DNA of 64,000 nucleotides, taken from assembly GCA_963703945.1 (NCBI GenBank), contig CAVPGM010000012.1, positions 174,606 to 238,605 on the forward strand. The letters are read 5' to 3'. Each line of letters opens with the position of its first letter. Positions within the stretch are counted from its first letter, which is position 1. Under the pieces are notes generated by a model. That model saw only the letters and a list, made by a program, of their open reading frames with translations. It made no database searches and had not been told where the DNA came from. Positions 28,600 through 38,113 of the stretch are shown piece after piece. The position numbers were made by a program, and so were the translations under genes. The stretch is from JALORV01 sp963703945. GTDB lineage: Bacteria > Pseudomonadota > Gammaproteobacteria > Burkholderiales > Burkholderiaceae_F.

Positions 28600-28874
28600 T
28601 AGAACCTATCTCAGAGTCCCCGGTGGTCGCGGCGGGGTCGCATGGGGTGCAGGGCTAGACGCGGCGAGGGGACCATTGCTTACTGCAAGGACCCGAGCCG
28701 CAACAACGCCATGCGCCCCATGCGACCCCGCCCCGCAGGGTTGCCAAGATAAGCGGGCGACTGCGGCGTTGGCCGGCTTGGCCGTAGGCCCGGCTACTGT
28801 CCTTCGCCAGCCGCCTTGCATCCGCCCGCTTCTCTTGGCAACGCGATCCATCGGGGACTCTGAGATAGGTTCTA
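28600..28874 (+). mobile_element. MITE-like element with 23-bp perfect terminal inverted repeats
   Basis: A 275-bp non-coding segment is bounded by perfect 23-bp inverted repeats (28600-28622 and 28852-28874; inner part AGAACCTATCTCAGAG). It contains a second perfect inverted repeat of 17 bp (28631-28647 and 28716-28732). TA lies at both ends, which would suit a TA target duplication, although TA is also part of the palindrome. It sits exactly between glcD and glcE, and its right end supplies the TAG stop of glcD. No transposase is encoded. Confidence 0.65.
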
Positions 28875-30413
28875 GAACCGCGGCAAATCGGGAAACCTGA
28901 GTTGCCCGCCGTGCACATGCATCTTGCCGTACTCGGCGCACCGGGCAAGCGTCGGCACAGCCTTGCCCGGATTGAGCAGGCCGGGCGGATCGAAAGCGCG
29001 CTTGATCGAGTGGAATGACTGCAGCGTGGGCGTGTCGAACTGCAGGCACATCTGGTGAATCTTCTCGACGCCCACGCCGTGTTCGCCGGTCACGGTGCCG
29101 CCGACCGCGATCGACAGTTCGAGGATCTCGAAGCCGAATTGTTCGGCGCGTACGACCGAGTCCGGGTCATTGGCATCGAACATGATCAGCGGATGCAGGT
29201 TGCCGTCACCTGCGTGAAAGACGTTCGCACAGCGCAGGTCGTACTTGCGTTCCATCGCGGCGATCGCCTTCAGCATTTCGCCGAGGCGCTTGCGCGGGAT
29301 CGTGCCGTCCATGCAGTAGTAGTCCGGCGAGATCCGCCCGACCGCCGGAAACGCGGCCTTGCGTCCGGCCCAGAAGCGAAGTCGTTCGGCCTCGGACTGC
29401 GAACACGTCAATTGCGTGGCGCCGCTGCCGTCGAGGACCGCCTTCATGCGATCGATTTCTTCGGCGACTTCCTCCGGCGTGCCGTCGGACTCGACCAGCA
29501 GGATTGCCGCCGCATCGAGGTCGTAGCCGGCCTTGACGAAGGGTTCCACCGCCGCGGTGGCCGGCTTGTCCATCATTTCCATGCCGGCCGGGATGATGCC
29601 GGCGGCGATCACCGCCGCGACCGCTTCGCCGCCTTTCTCCACGTCGTCGAACGACGCCATGATGACCTGCTGCTTCAGCGGTTTCGGGACCAGCTTCAGC
29701 GTCGCTTCGGTCAGCACCAGCAGCAGCCCTTCGGAGCCGACCACCAGCGGCAGCAGGTCATAGCCCGCCGCATCGGGAGCCTCGGAGCCGATCTCGACGA
29801 TGTCGCCTTCGATCGTCAAGCCGCGTACGCGCAGCACGTTGTGCAACGTCAGCCCGTACTTCAGGCAGTGCACGCCGCCCGCGTTCTCGGCGATGTTCCC
29901 TCCGATCGTGCATGCGATCTGGCTCGACGGATCGGGTGCGTAATACAGCCCGAGCGAAGCGACGGCTTCCGAGACCGCCGCATTGCGCACTCCTGGCTGC
30001 ACCGTCGCCGTGCGGGCCAGCGCGTCGATCTTCACGATGCGATTGAGCTTGGCGAGCGACAGCAGCACGCCGCGTCCGTGCGGCAGCGCGCCGCCCGAGA
30101 GCCCTGTGCCGGCGCCGCGCGGGACCACGGGCACGCCGAGTTCGCAACAGGTGCGCAGGATGCGCGCGATCTCGTCTTCCGATTCGGGCAGCGCGACGAC
30201 CATCGGCAGCTGCCGATACAGCGTCAGGCCGTCGGTCTCGTAGGGCCGCGTTTCCTCCTCGCGCCACAACACGCAGTGCTCGGGGAGGAAAGTCCGCAGC
30301 CGCGCCACCACCGTGCGCTGGCGCTCAAGATCGACCGCACCGGCGCCATCGAGCGGGATGCGGTCCGCCAGCATCTGTGCCGGCGGGTGGCTGAGGTCGG
30401 CCGGTGCATTCAT
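28872..30413 (-). CDS. glcD: Glycolate oxidase subunit GlcD (FAD-linked)
   Basis: A 513-residue FAD oxidase with the PCMH FAD-binding motif PRGAGTGLSGGALP, GGNIAENAGGVHCLKYG, and the C-terminal GDGNLHPLI, TGEHGVGVEK and FDPPGLLNPGK motifs. It oxidises glycolate (or D-lactate) to the 2-oxoacid. ATG 30413 (MNAPADLSHPP) avoids overlap with the divergent gene. The TAG stop lies in the terminal repeat of the adjoining element, so the original C-terminus may have differed. Confidence 0.94.
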   Translation of the reverse strand: MNAPADLSHPPAQMLADRIPLDGAGAVDLERQRTVVARLRTFLPEHCVLWREEETRPYETDGLTLYRQLPMVVALPESEDEIARILRTCCELGVPVVPRGAGTGLSGGALPHGRGVLLSLAKLNRIVKIDALARTATVQPGVRNAAVSEAVASLGLYYAPDPSSQIACTIGGNIAENAGGVHCLKYGLTLHNVLRVRGLTIEGDIVEIGSEAPDAAGYDLLPLVVGSEGLLLVLTEATLKLVPKPLKQQVIMASFDDVEKGGEAVAAVIAAGIIPAGMEMMDKPATAAVEPFVKAGYDLDAAAILLVESDGTPEEVAEEIDRMKAVLDGSGATQLTCSQSEAERLRFWAGRKAAFPAVGRISPDYYCMDGTIPRKRLGEMLKAIAAMERKYDLRCANVFHAGDGNLHPLIMFDANDPDSVVRAEQFGFEILELSIAVGGTVTGEHGVGVEKIHQMCLQFDTPTLQSFHSIKRAFDPPGLLNPGKAVPTLARCAEYGKMHVHGGQLRFPDLPRF

Positions 30414-30580
30414 CTGCGCGACGGTATCACGCGCAGCGGGGCGCGCGGCCTGCGCGGCACCGCGCGAACAACCCCTGCGGCGACAGGGCGCCGGCCGGAT
30501 GCGAAACTTCGCCCTTCGCGGCAACCTCACCGAAACCTGCTTCGGATGTGATGCGCCGGAAACCGGGGAGTCGGAACGCA

Positions 30581-31828
30581 ATGGAAGTGAACGGGCAGGG
30601 GGCCCTCTGCGCCTCGTCGATGCGCCGCCGTCTGGCGATCGTGGGCTTCATGGCGCTTGCGTTGGTCGCATGCTCGACGCGCACGCCGCCGTCGCAGCTG
30701 CCCGTGAGCGCAGCACCGGCACCGCTGCCGCCGGTACCGTGGCGCGATGCGGGAACGCAGCCGACCACGTCGGGCAGCGAACAATGGACCGACACCAGCC
30801 GCGACCGTACGATCAGTGCGCAATGGACCACGCCTCGCGGCGGCGCGCGTGCACTGCTGATCATCCTGCCGGGCCTCGCGCAGGGAAACTGGGCGCCGCC
30901 GGCTCTGGTCGAGACGCTGACGGATGCCGGGTTCGCGGTCCTTACGTTGGGCCATCCGGGCAACGACTCCGCAGTTTGGCAGTCGCCCGAGGCGCGGCGA
31001 GCCGACTTCAGGCTGGCCGCGCGCCGGATGTACTCGATGCCCGAAGTGACCGATCGCGCGGACGACGTGCGTTACGTGCTGGACAGCCTGGCCCGACAGC
31101 CACCCGCGTGGTTGCCGGGAGATGCGAAGCAGCGCATCGGCATCATCGGGATCGGGCTCGGCGCGCAGACTGCGCAGCTGCTGCTGGGTGAACGAATGGC
31201 GCGCGATGCACCGCTCGCGAATGACCGGCGGATTGCCGCTGCTGCGCTGATCGCGCCCTATGTCGGTTTCGAAGGACCGGCCATGCATCAGCGCTACGCG
31301 GGCATCACCACGCCGCTCATGATGGTTTACGGTCTGACGGAAACCGATCCCAATGGATTGGGCATGACCGCGCAACAGCGCCGCGCGATGGCGGACGCCC
31401 TGACCGGCGCGCGCGTCATCGAGGTCCGCCTGCCGGCAGCCGCACTCGCGACGATGCAGGTGCCGGGCGCGCCGGCAGCGCCGCAGGACGCGCCGAAGCC
31501 GCCACCGGTGACCCGCGGCGATCCGTCGATTCGCAGCGAGCCCACGTCCAGAGGTGGTGGACGGCCGCAGGGATCGCCGCCAGCACAAGGCGCCGGGCCG
31601 GGCGGCGAGCGCGAGATGATCGATGGCCCGCCCGGGACGCTCGGCGGAGGTGGACGCAACGCGCAAGTGGCCCGCGTCGCCGTGGTGTTCTCAGTCAGCG
31701 CCTTTTTCGAGTCGGAACTGCTGCGCAGCACCGACGCGCGCGACTGGCTGGAAGGGCCGCACCCGGGTCCGGTGCAATGGGTGGTGCTGCCCGCGGGTCG
31801 CATCGACCGGGCGGCAGCGACCCGCTAG
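30581..31828 (+). CDS. Alpha/beta-hydrolase-fold lipoprotein lacking the nucleophile serine
   Basis: A 415-residue protein. A signal segment (RRLAIVGFMALALVAC) with a lipobox predicts a lipoprotein. The core (LLIILPGLAQGNW to about 270) aligns with the hydrolase encoded next door. Where that protein has the nucleophile elbow GHSYG, this one has GIGLG, so the catalytic serine is absent. A Pro/Gly-rich linker (about 300-360) precedes a conserved end (VVFSVSAFFESELLRSTDARDWLEG). ATG 30581 has GGGGAG upstream; ATG 30620, directly before the signal peptide, is also possible. Function unknown. Confidence 0.7.
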   Translation: MEVNGQGALCASSMRRRLAIVGFMALALVACSTRTPPSQLPVSAAPAPLPPVPWRDAGTQPTTSGSEQWTDTSRDRTISAQWTTPRGGARALLIILPGLAQGNWAPPALVETLTDAGFAVLTLGHPGNDSAVWQSPEARRADFRLAARRMYSMPEVTDRADDVRYVLDSLARQPPAWLPGDAKQRIGIIGIGLGAQTAQLLLGERMARDAPLANDRRIAAAALIAPYVGFEGPAMHQRYAGITTPLMMVYGLTETDPNGLGMTAQQRRAMADALTGARVIEVRLPAAALATMQVPGAPAAPQDAPKPPPVTRGDPSIRSEPTSRGGGRPQGSPPAQGAGPGGEREMIDGPPGTLGGGGRNAQVARVAVVFSVSAFFESELLRSTDARDWLEGPHPGPVQWVVLPAGRIDRAAATR

Positions 31829-31834
31829 ACGCCG

Positions 31835-32863
31835 TCAGCGCAACGGCAGCGTGCTGTAGCGCGCGACGATCGCACGGTAACGCTCGGTCCAGCGGTCCAG
31901 CGCCTCGGCCGCTCCGCCGAAAACCTGGACGAGAAAGGCCGACGAGAGCTCGCGCGTGGCCGCCTTGACCTCGGCGTTCAGTTGCGCACCGCCGGTTGCC
32001 GTGCGATCGGTGAACATGCTGTGCGACCCGCCGGTGAACACGGCCAGCGTCTTGCGCGTGCTGCCGATCGCGTCGAACACTGCGACGCGATCGTCGGCGC
32101 CGGAGTAGTAACCGGGAATCTGGATCACATCCTCGGTGGCCGTGATGTGCAGCGTCGGCACCGTCACGTGCGTCAGGATCTTCGCGAGATCCGTCTCGCC
32201 GTAGAACGGCGGTGCTGAAATCAGAATCGCGGCGCTGTAGCGCGGGTCGCGGAAATCCAGCGTGCGACCGTCGCGCTCGACCCGCGCACCGGCCACCAGC
32301 AACGCGGTATTCGCGCCATATGAATGCCCGGCCACCACGATGTGCGAGCGATCGACGCGGCTGCCGAGCTCGCCGGCGAGCAGCGTGTCCAGGGCAAAGC
32401 GCAGGTCGGCAGCGCGGTCGGCCGCCTCGCGTTCCTGCGCGGCCGCATGCAGGCGTGTGACGAGCGCGAACGGATTGCCGGCCCACACGGACCGATCGCT
32501 GCCGGTGTGCTGCACGTGCATGCTGGCGATGCCGTTGGCCGCAAAGTGGCGGCCGAGGTAGCTGTACCCGCGCCGGGATCCGCCGATCCCGTGCGAAAAG
32601 ACGACGAGCGGAATGCGCGTTCCTGTGGCAACAGCAGGCAGATAGAGCCGTACCGGCACCGCGCGGCCGCGTGCGCTGTCGATCCAGTCGAATTCGACCG
32701 TCGAATAGCTCGTCGTTGCGGTGGCGACGTCGGCGGGAGCGGTGGTCTCCGCCGACTCGGCGGCACGCGGCGAAGTCAGCCACAGCCCGAATGCGAGTCC
32801 AAGCGCGGCAAAGGATGCGGTGAGCAAGCGGACGCGCGGGCTGTGATCAGAGGCGGTGACCAT
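31835..32863 (-). CDS. Alpha/beta hydrolase, dienelactone hydrolase / PAF-acetylhydrolase type
   Basis: A 342-residue secreted or membrane-anchored hydrolase. A hydrophobic segment at about 12-30 is followed by the hydrolase core with SHGIGGSRRG (oxyanion region), nucleophile elbow GHSYGANTAL, and a probable acid and histidine in TATEDVIQIPG and GGSHSMF. It converges on the paralogous lipoprotein gene with 6 bases between the stops. The substrate is unknown. ATG 32863 is chosen over upstream starts because the signal segment follows it. Confidence 0.82.
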   Translation of the reverse strand: MVTASDHSPRVRLLTASFAALGLAFGLWLTSPRAAESAETTAPADVATATTSYSTVEFDWIDSARGRAVPVRLYLPAVATGTRIPLVVFSHGIGGSRRGYSYLGRHFAANGIASMHVQHTGSDRSVWAGNPFALVTRLHAAAQEREAADRAADLRFALDTLLAGELGSRVDRSHIVVAGHSYGANTALLVAGARVERDGRTLDFRDPRYSAAILISAPPFYGETDLAKILTHVTVPTLHITATEDVIQIPGYYSGADDRVAVFDAIGSTRKTLAVFTGGSHSMFTDRTATGGAQLNAEVKAATRELSSAFLVQVFGGAAEALDRWTERYRAIVARYSTLPLR

Positions 32864-33091
32864 ACGTCGAGGTGCGGATCCAATTCCGGATTTCAATGCA
32901 GCAACCGGTGCGTCGCAGCCCGCGGCGCCGGGAGTCCGCCCGCCATTCAACGCATTTGTACCCGCTTTCGCCGACGCGCAGGGGATCGAAAGTGGCTGCG
33001 AACCCTGTCAATCGGCATGATTGCCTAGCCTGCGGCGGGCATGAGGCGACCGGCGGTCGGCCCGCCCGGCTCGGACTGCTCGCCGAGCGGG

Positions 33092-34489
33092 TCAGACCCG
33101 CACGATCTTGCCTGGGTTCAGGATGTTCAGCGGGTCGAATGCGCGCTTCAGCCGCACCATCAGATCGATTGCGTCGACGCCGTGTTCTTCGTCGAGGAAG
33201 TCGATCTTGTGCAGCCCGACGCCGTGCTCGCCGGTGCACGTTCCGTCCATGGCGATCGCGCGCTTGACGATCAGCGTGTTCAGCCGCTCGGCCTCCTCGA
33301 CTTCGCGCGGATCATCGGCGTTGGCCAGGATGGCGCAATGAAAATTGCCGTCGCCGACATGCCCCAGGATGGGCGCGGGCAGGAAGCTCGCCTGGATATC
33401 CGCGATCGTCGCGGTGATGCATTCGGCCAGCCGTGAAATCGGAACGCAGACGTCGGTCGTGAAGCTGCGGCAGCCAGGCTTCAGCTGCAGGCAGGCGAAA
33501 TACGCGTTGTGCCGCGCCTCCCATAGTCGCGTCCGGTCCTCGGGCTGCGTGGCCCAGCGGAAGCCCTGCGCGCCGTTTTCGGCGGCGATTGCCTCGACCG
33601 TCTCGGCCTGTTCGCGCACGCTGGCGGGCGAGCCGTGAAATTCGAACAAGAGCATCGGCAGCTCGGGCAGGCCCAGGCGATCGCGCCGGTTCACCGCGCT
33701 CACCGTCAGCGCGTCCAGCAGCTCGCAGCGCGCGATCGGAACGCCGAGCTGGATCGTCGCGATCGTCGTCTTCACCGCCGCCTCGACGCTCGGGAACGAG
33801 CAGGTCGCCGCGGAAATCGCCTCGGGCTGCGGGTACAGCTTCAGCGTGATTTCGGTGATCACGCCCAGCGTGCCTTCGCTGCCGACGAAGATGCGCGTCA
33901 GGTCGTAGCCCGCCGAACTCTTCTTCGCACGCCGCGCGGTCCGGATGATCTTGCCCTCGGCGGTCACGACGGTGAGCGCCAGCACGTTCTCGCGCATCGT
34001 GCCGTAACGGACCGCATTGGTACCCGACGCACGGGTTGCCGCCATGCCGCCGATCGTGGCGTCGGCGCCCGGATCGATCGGGAAGAACAGCCCCGTGTCC
34101 TTGATCGCCGCGTTCAACTGCTTGCGGGTGATGCCGGCCTGCACGGTGACCGTGAGGTCCTCCGCGTTGACGGCCAGCACCGCGTTCATGCGCGACAGGT
34201 CGATGCTGATGCCGCCGTGCAGGGCCAGCACGTGCCCCTCGATCGACGAGCCAACGCCGTAGGGGATGACCGGAACGCGATGCGCGGAGGCAAGCCTCAC
34301 GATCTCGGCTACTTCCTCGCTGTTTTCGGCGAATATCACTGCGTCGGGTGGCATCGGCGCATAGGGGGATTCATCGCGACCGTGGTGGTCGCGCACCGAC
34401 TGCGCGGCCGAAAAGCGGCCCGCGAAACGTTCGGCCAGTGCAGTCACGAGGGCCGTCGGCAGCGGCGCGTGGGATACGGGCGCGTTCAT
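33092..34489 (-). CDS. FAD-linked D-lactate dehydrogenase (LDHD / Dld-II type)
   Basis: A 465-residue FAD-binding oxidase with PCMH motif PYGVGSSIEGHVLALHGG, PGADATIGGMAATRASGTNAVRYG and the C-terminal GHVGDGNFHC, GTCTGEHGVGLHKIDFL and LNILNPGKIVRV motifs typical of cytochrome-linked D-lactate dehydrogenases. It oxidises D-lactate to pyruvate. It is divergent from the cobalamin adenosyltransferase gene with 51 bases between starts. Confidence 0.88.
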   Translation of the reverse strand: MNAPVSHAPLPTALVTALAERFAGRFSAAQSVRDHHGRDESPYAPMPPDAVIFAENSEEVAEIVRLASAHRVPVIPYGVGSSIEGHVLALHGGISIDLSRMNAVLAVNAEDLTVTVQAGITRKQLNAAIKDTGLFFPIDPGADATIGGMAATRASGTNAVRYGTMRENVLALTVVTAEGKIIRTARRAKKSSAGYDLTRIFVGSEGTLGVITEITLKLYPQPEAISAATCSFPSVEAAVKTTIATIQLGVPIARCELLDALTVSAVNRRDRLGLPELPMLLFEFHGSPASVREQAETVEAIAAENGAQGFRWATQPEDRTRLWEARHNAYFACLQLKPGCRSFTTDVCVPISRLAECITATIADIQASFLPAPILGHVGDGNFHCAILANADDPREVEEAERLNTLIVKRAIAMDGTCTGEHGVGLHKIDFLDEEHGVDAIDLMVRLKRAFDPLNILNPGKIVRV

Positions 34490-34540
34490 AATCCGTCTCC
34501 GGCGGGGTGTAGAAGCCCACCTTACGACTTGACAGGGCAA

Positions 34541-35092
34541 ATGGGCAAGCGGCTGACCAAGATCGCGACGCGCACGGGCGACGACGGCACCACCGGGCTG
34601 GGCGACGGCACGCGCACGCGCAAGGACGCGCTGCGCGTGGCGGCGATGGGAGATGTCGACGAACTGAATTCGTCGATCGGCGTGCTGCTGACCGAGCCGA
34701 TGCCGGACGAACTGAAGGCCGATCTGATCGACATCCAGCACGACCTGTTCGACCTGGGCGGGGAACTCAGCATTCCGGGTTACTCGATGATCAAGGAAGC
34801 GCATGTCGCGCGGCTCGATGAACGGCTGGCGCACTACAACGCCGATCTGCCGCGGCTTGCGGAATTCGTGCTGCCGGGCGGATCGCGCGCTGCCGCGCTG
34901 GCGCATGTCAGCCGCACGGTGTGCCGCCGCGCCGAACGCGCGGTGGTCGCGCTGGCAACCATCGAAGCGGTCCATGCCGAGCCGCGGCAGTACCTGAATC
35001 GCCTTTCGGACCTGCTGTTCGTGCTCGCGCGCGTGCTGAACCGCCATGCCGGCGGGGCCGACATCCTGTGGAAGCACGAGAAGAAGCGGTAA
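34541..35092 (+). CDS. Cob(I)alamin adenosyltransferase, PduO type
   Basis: A 183-residue protein with the PduO-type start KRLTKIATRTGDDGTTGLGDG that binds ATP, the conserved GDVDELNSSIG, and the C-terminal RRAERAVVAL and YLNRLSDLLFVLAR motifs. It adenosylates cobalamin. The upstream gap is too short for a cobalamin riboswitch. Confidence 0.92.
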   Translation: MGKRLTKIATRTGDDGTTGLGDGTRTRKDALRVAAMGDVDELNSSIGVLLTEPMPDELKADLIDIQHDLFDLGGELSIPGYSMIKEAHVARLDERLAHYNADLPRLAEFVLPGGSRAAALAHVSRTVCRRAERAVVALATIEAVHAEPRQYLNRLSDLLFVLARVLNRHAGGADILWKHEKKR

Positions 35093-35251
35093 CTAGGCCC
35101 TAGAATCCTCGCTCTAGACCGCTTCGTCGGACGAATGCTCTTTTCGTCGCCTCCGCCTGCATTCCGTCGCAGGACGCCGGCCGGCGACCCATCCGGCACG
35201 TAAGCTCGCGCGCTTCGCGCGCCCTGCGCACCCGACATTACGGAAGGAACC

Positions 35252-37246
35252 ATGCAATTCGAACCCCGGCACGCGGCCGCAGCGATCCTGCTGGCCGCTG
35301 GCGCATTGCCGCTGCAGGCAGCGCAGCCTGCCCGCCCGCTGATCCCGGTGTACACCGCCTCCGAAATCAGCACACGTTGCGATGGCGAGCTTGTTGCCTT
35401 GCGCAAGATGCAGAAGGCGATGGAAGTGCGCAAAGGCGCGGACAACGTCCTGGCGGAGCTCAACGCCCTGTCGATCCACGCTGCCGACTTCGGCAATCCG
35501 GTGTACTTGCTGCAGAACGTCGCCGCCGACAAGGCGACACGCGATGCGGCCCAGAAATGCCTGGAGAAGCTGCTTCCGTTCGAGACCGAGGTCTACCAGA
35601 GCGAGGCGCTTTATCAGCGCGTCAAGGCGCTAAAGCCCAGAGACCTGACGGATATCGTGTACCAGCAGGACCTGTTCGAAAAGTTCGAAGATGGCGGGGC
35701 CACGCTGCCGGCCGACAAGCGCAAGCGCGCCAAGGAAATCATCGACGAGCTCGAGCGACTCGCGCTCGACTTCCAGAAGAACATCAACGAAGACGGCAGC
35801 ACCGTGACGATCACGCCGGCCGAGGCGGCCGGAATGCCCGAATCCTGGATCGCTGCGCGCAAGCGCGACGACCAGGGCAATCTCGTGCTCGGGATGGATT
35901 ACCCCACGTACCTGCCGTTCCTGGAGCTGGCCACCAACGCCGAGGCGCGCAAGCGCGTCTGGATGGCGAAGAACCGCGAAGGCGGCGAAAAGAACCTCAA
36001 AATCCTCGAACGGGCGCTGGCCCTGCGATACGAACTGGCTCAGTTGCACGGGCAGCCCGACTTCGCCACTTACGCGTTGAAGCGCCGCATGGCCCAGACT
36101 CCGGCTGCGGTCTACGATTTCCTCGGCAAGGTCAAGGAGGCCGCGGACCCGTTGCAAGCGAAGGAGTTTGCCGAACTGCGCGCCGAGAAGGCGAAGCTTG
36201 ACGGCACTCCTTTGGCGGAGACCCGACTTAATCGCTGGGACGTTTCGTACCTGAAGGAGCGCGTGCGCAAGGCGCGCTACAGCGTCGACCAGGAGGCGCT
36301 GCGCGCCTACTTCCCGACGGAACCGAGCGTGCAGTACGCGATGCTGCTCGCCAGCAAGCTCTACTCGGTGGACTTCGTCGCGCGTGACGTGCCGCGCTGG
36401 CACAAGGACGTGCGCTACTACGACGTCTACGAACGCCTGCCCGATGGGAAGCGCGGTGTGTTCGTCGGCGGCATCTACCTGGATCTGTTCCCGCGCGACG
36501 GCAAGTACAACCACGCGGCCGCTTTCGGGGTGCGTGGTGTCTCGACGCTCGCGAACCGCACGCCGATCTCGGTGCTGGTGGCCAACCTGAACGCGAAGGG
36601 ACTCAACCACGACGAGCTCGAGACCCTGCTGCATGAATACGGTCACGTACTGCATGGAGTGCTGTCGAAGACGCGTTACGTCGACCAGTCGGGCACCTCG
36701 GTCAAGCGCGACTTCGTCGAGGCGCCGTCGCAGATGTTCGAGGAGTGGGCACGCCGCGAGGAGCCGCTGGCGCTGTTCGCCACGGTCTGCCCGACCTGCC
36801 CGCGGCTGACCAAGGAGCAGATCGCGCAGCTCGAGGCGGCGCGCAGGTTCGGACGCGGCTACTTCTTCGCCCGCCAGGGCGAATACGCGCTGTACGACAT
36901 GCGTCTGCATACCGGAAAGCCCGGCGCGCCGATGCCACCGTGGATCGCCATCGAAAACGCCGATCCGCTTGGCTATGTCGAAGGGTCGCTCTTCCCCGCG
37001 GGGTTCGGCCACCTGCTCGGCGGCTATTCGGCCGGCTACTACGGCTACATGTGGTCGCAGGTCATGGCGCTCGACATGCTGACCGCGTTCGACGGCAAGC
37101 TGATGAATCCGTCAGTCGGCCAACGCTACCGTGAGACGATTCTCTCTTCGGGCGGTCAACGGCACCCTAGCACCCTGGTCGAAGCCTTCCTGGGACGCAA
37201 GCCCAACAGCGACGCGTTCTACGCTGAAGTCAACGGCACGAGGTAA
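35252..37246 (+). CDS. M3 family zinc oligopeptidase, secreted
   Basis: A 664-residue protein with a Sec signal peptide (cleavage after about residue 24, QAAQPA) and the zinc site H461-E462-x-x-H465 in LLHEYGHVLHG with a downstream glutamate. It resembles thimet oligopeptidase/Dcp enzymes that cut short peptides; the signal places it in the periplasm. AAGGAAC precedes the ATG. Confidence 0.9.
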   Translation: MQFEPRHAAAAILLAAGALPLQAAQPARPLIPVYTASEISTRCDGELVALRKMQKAMEVRKGADNVLAELNALSIHAADFGNPVYLLQNVAADKATRDAAQKCLEKLLPFETEVYQSEALYQRVKALKPRDLTDIVYQQDLFEKFEDGGATLPADKRKRAKEIIDELERLALDFQKNINEDGSTVTITPAEAAGMPESWIAARKRDDQGNLVLGMDYPTYLPFLELATNAEARKRVWMAKNREGGEKNLKILERALALRYELAQLHGQPDFATYALKRRMAQTPAAVYDFLGKVKEAADPLQAKEFAELRAEKAKLDGTPLAETRLNRWDVSYLKERVRKARYSVDQEALRAYFPTEPSVQYAMLLASKLYSVDFVARDVPRWHKDVRYYDVYERLPDGKRGVFVGGIYLDLFPRDGKYNHAAAFGVRGVSTLANRTPISVLVANLNAKGLNHDELETLLHEYGHVLHGVLSKTRYVDQSGTSVKRDFVEAPSQMFEEWARREEPLALFATVCPTCPRLTKEQIAQLEAARRFGRGYFFARQGEYALYDMRLHTGKPGAPMPPWIAIENADPLGYVEGSLFPAGFGHLLGGYSAGYYGYMWSQVMALDMLTAFDGKLMNPSVGQRYRETILSSGGQRHPSTLVEAFLGRKPNSDAFYAEVNGTR

Positions 37247-37253
37247 GCCCCGG

Positions 37254-37442
37254 CTAGCGCCCGGCCCTGTTGCGTCGGGCCACATCGTTGATGCGCAGGC
37301 CGCGGCGCTCGAGTGCCTCTCGCAGCAGAAACTCGATCTGCGCGTTGACCGACCGCAGCTCGGCGGCCGCGAGCCGCTCAAGCTCGTCCCACAGCCGCGG
37401 ATCGATTCGCAGCAGGAAAGATTTCTTGTCGGCAGCGGCCAC
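37254..37442 (-). CDS. Arc-like ribbon-helix-helix DNA-binding protein
   Basis: A 62-residue protein starting with GTG at 37442. The DNA-binding strand is KKSFLLRIDP, followed by two helices (LWDELERLAAAELRSVNAQIEFLLREAL), the Arc/MetJ fold. It is the last gene of a four-gene operon and starts 2 bases after the PH-like gene. It is the obvious candidate to bind the large palindrome in front of the operon. Confidence 0.8.
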   Translation of the reverse strand: MAAADKKSFLLRIDPRLWDELERLAAAELRSVNAQIEFLLREALERRGLRINDVARRNRAGR

Positions 37443-37444
37443 GG

Positions 37445-37903
37445 TCAGCGATGCGCGCGTGCTCGTTCGATCGCGGCCTTTAGCCGGGGCGCCTCGTCGC
37501 TGCCGACCAGCAGGGCGGCGCCGTTGCGCCGACTGAGGACCACCGCGTCGTAGCCGCCGACGTTGAACAACCACCCGCGGCGCGTCCGGTGTACCCCCCA
37601 GCCATCCCAGAACCGGGTCCGCGTGAGTTCCACCGAGGTGATGTCCGCCAGCGGCACGGTCTTGCGTGGCCATCCGACGCCAAAATGCAGCTTCAGTTCG
37701 TCGGCGTCGACGCGCACGGTCAGCGATGAAAACGACCATCCCACCACGATCGCCAGCGCGGCGCCGGCGAGCAGAGCCCACGACGTCATGCGACCAGACT
37801 CCGGCAGCGGCAGCGCGGAGAACGCGAGCATGCCGATCGCCGCGACGGCGAAGGAGAGCCGCATCGGCCAACCGGGCTGCGTGTGCTCGTAGCGAGGCGT
37901 CAT
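37445..37903 (-). CDS. Two-helix membrane protein with bacterial PH-like domain
   Basis: A 152-residue protein. Two hydrophobic segments (about 14-32 and 40-58) are followed by a beta-rich domain of about 80 residues (LTVRVDADELKLHFGVGWPRKTVPL, RRGWLFNVGGYDAVVLS) like bacterial PH-like/DUF304 domains. ATG 37903 overlaps the stop of the preceding gene (ATGA). Function unknown. Confidence 0.72.
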   Translation of the reverse strand: MTPRYEHTQPGWPMRLSFAVAAIGMLAFSALPLPESGRMTSWALLAGAALAIVVGWSFSSLTVRVDADELKLHFGVGWPRKTVPLADITSVELTRTRFWDGWGVHRTRRGWLFNVGGYDAVVLSRRNGAALLVGSDEAPRLKAAIERARAHR

Positions 37904-38103
37904 CTGCTCAGTTGCCGTGGTGCAGACGGCTTGCGGCGGCTCAGTGCGAAGGCCAGTGCCGCCGGAATCTCGATCGCCGCACCGACGATCGCGAGCGCGA
38001 CGGCCTGAACCAGCGGCAGCCAGCCGAGCACCGCCGACAGCACTCCCAGAATCAGCATCGAGGTGCCGGCCAGCAGGACCACCAGCCACAAAACCGGGTT
38101 CAT
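37900..38103 (-). CDS. Small two-helix membrane protein
   Basis: A 67-residue protein with two hydrophobic segments (VLWLVVLLAGTSMLILGVL and VQAVALAIVGAAIEIPAALA) and a basic tail. No family is recognised. It lies 10 bases after the SPFH gene and overlaps the next start by four bases. Confidence 0.65.
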   Translation of the reverse strand: MNPVLWLVVLLAGTSMLILGVLSAVLGWLPLVQAVALAIVGAAIEIPAALAFALSRRKPSAPRQLSR

Positions 38104-38113
38104 CGCACCAGGA

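Noticed and set aside
29055..30551. 498-codon plus-strand frame opposite glcD
   Set aside because: It is the antisense shadow of an intact, strongly conserved FAD oxidase gene, with an Arg/His/Asp-rich composition typical of such shadows.
34490..34540. Cobalamin riboswitch before the adenosyltransferase gene
   Set aside because: The gap is 51 bases and lacks a B12-box-like sequence.
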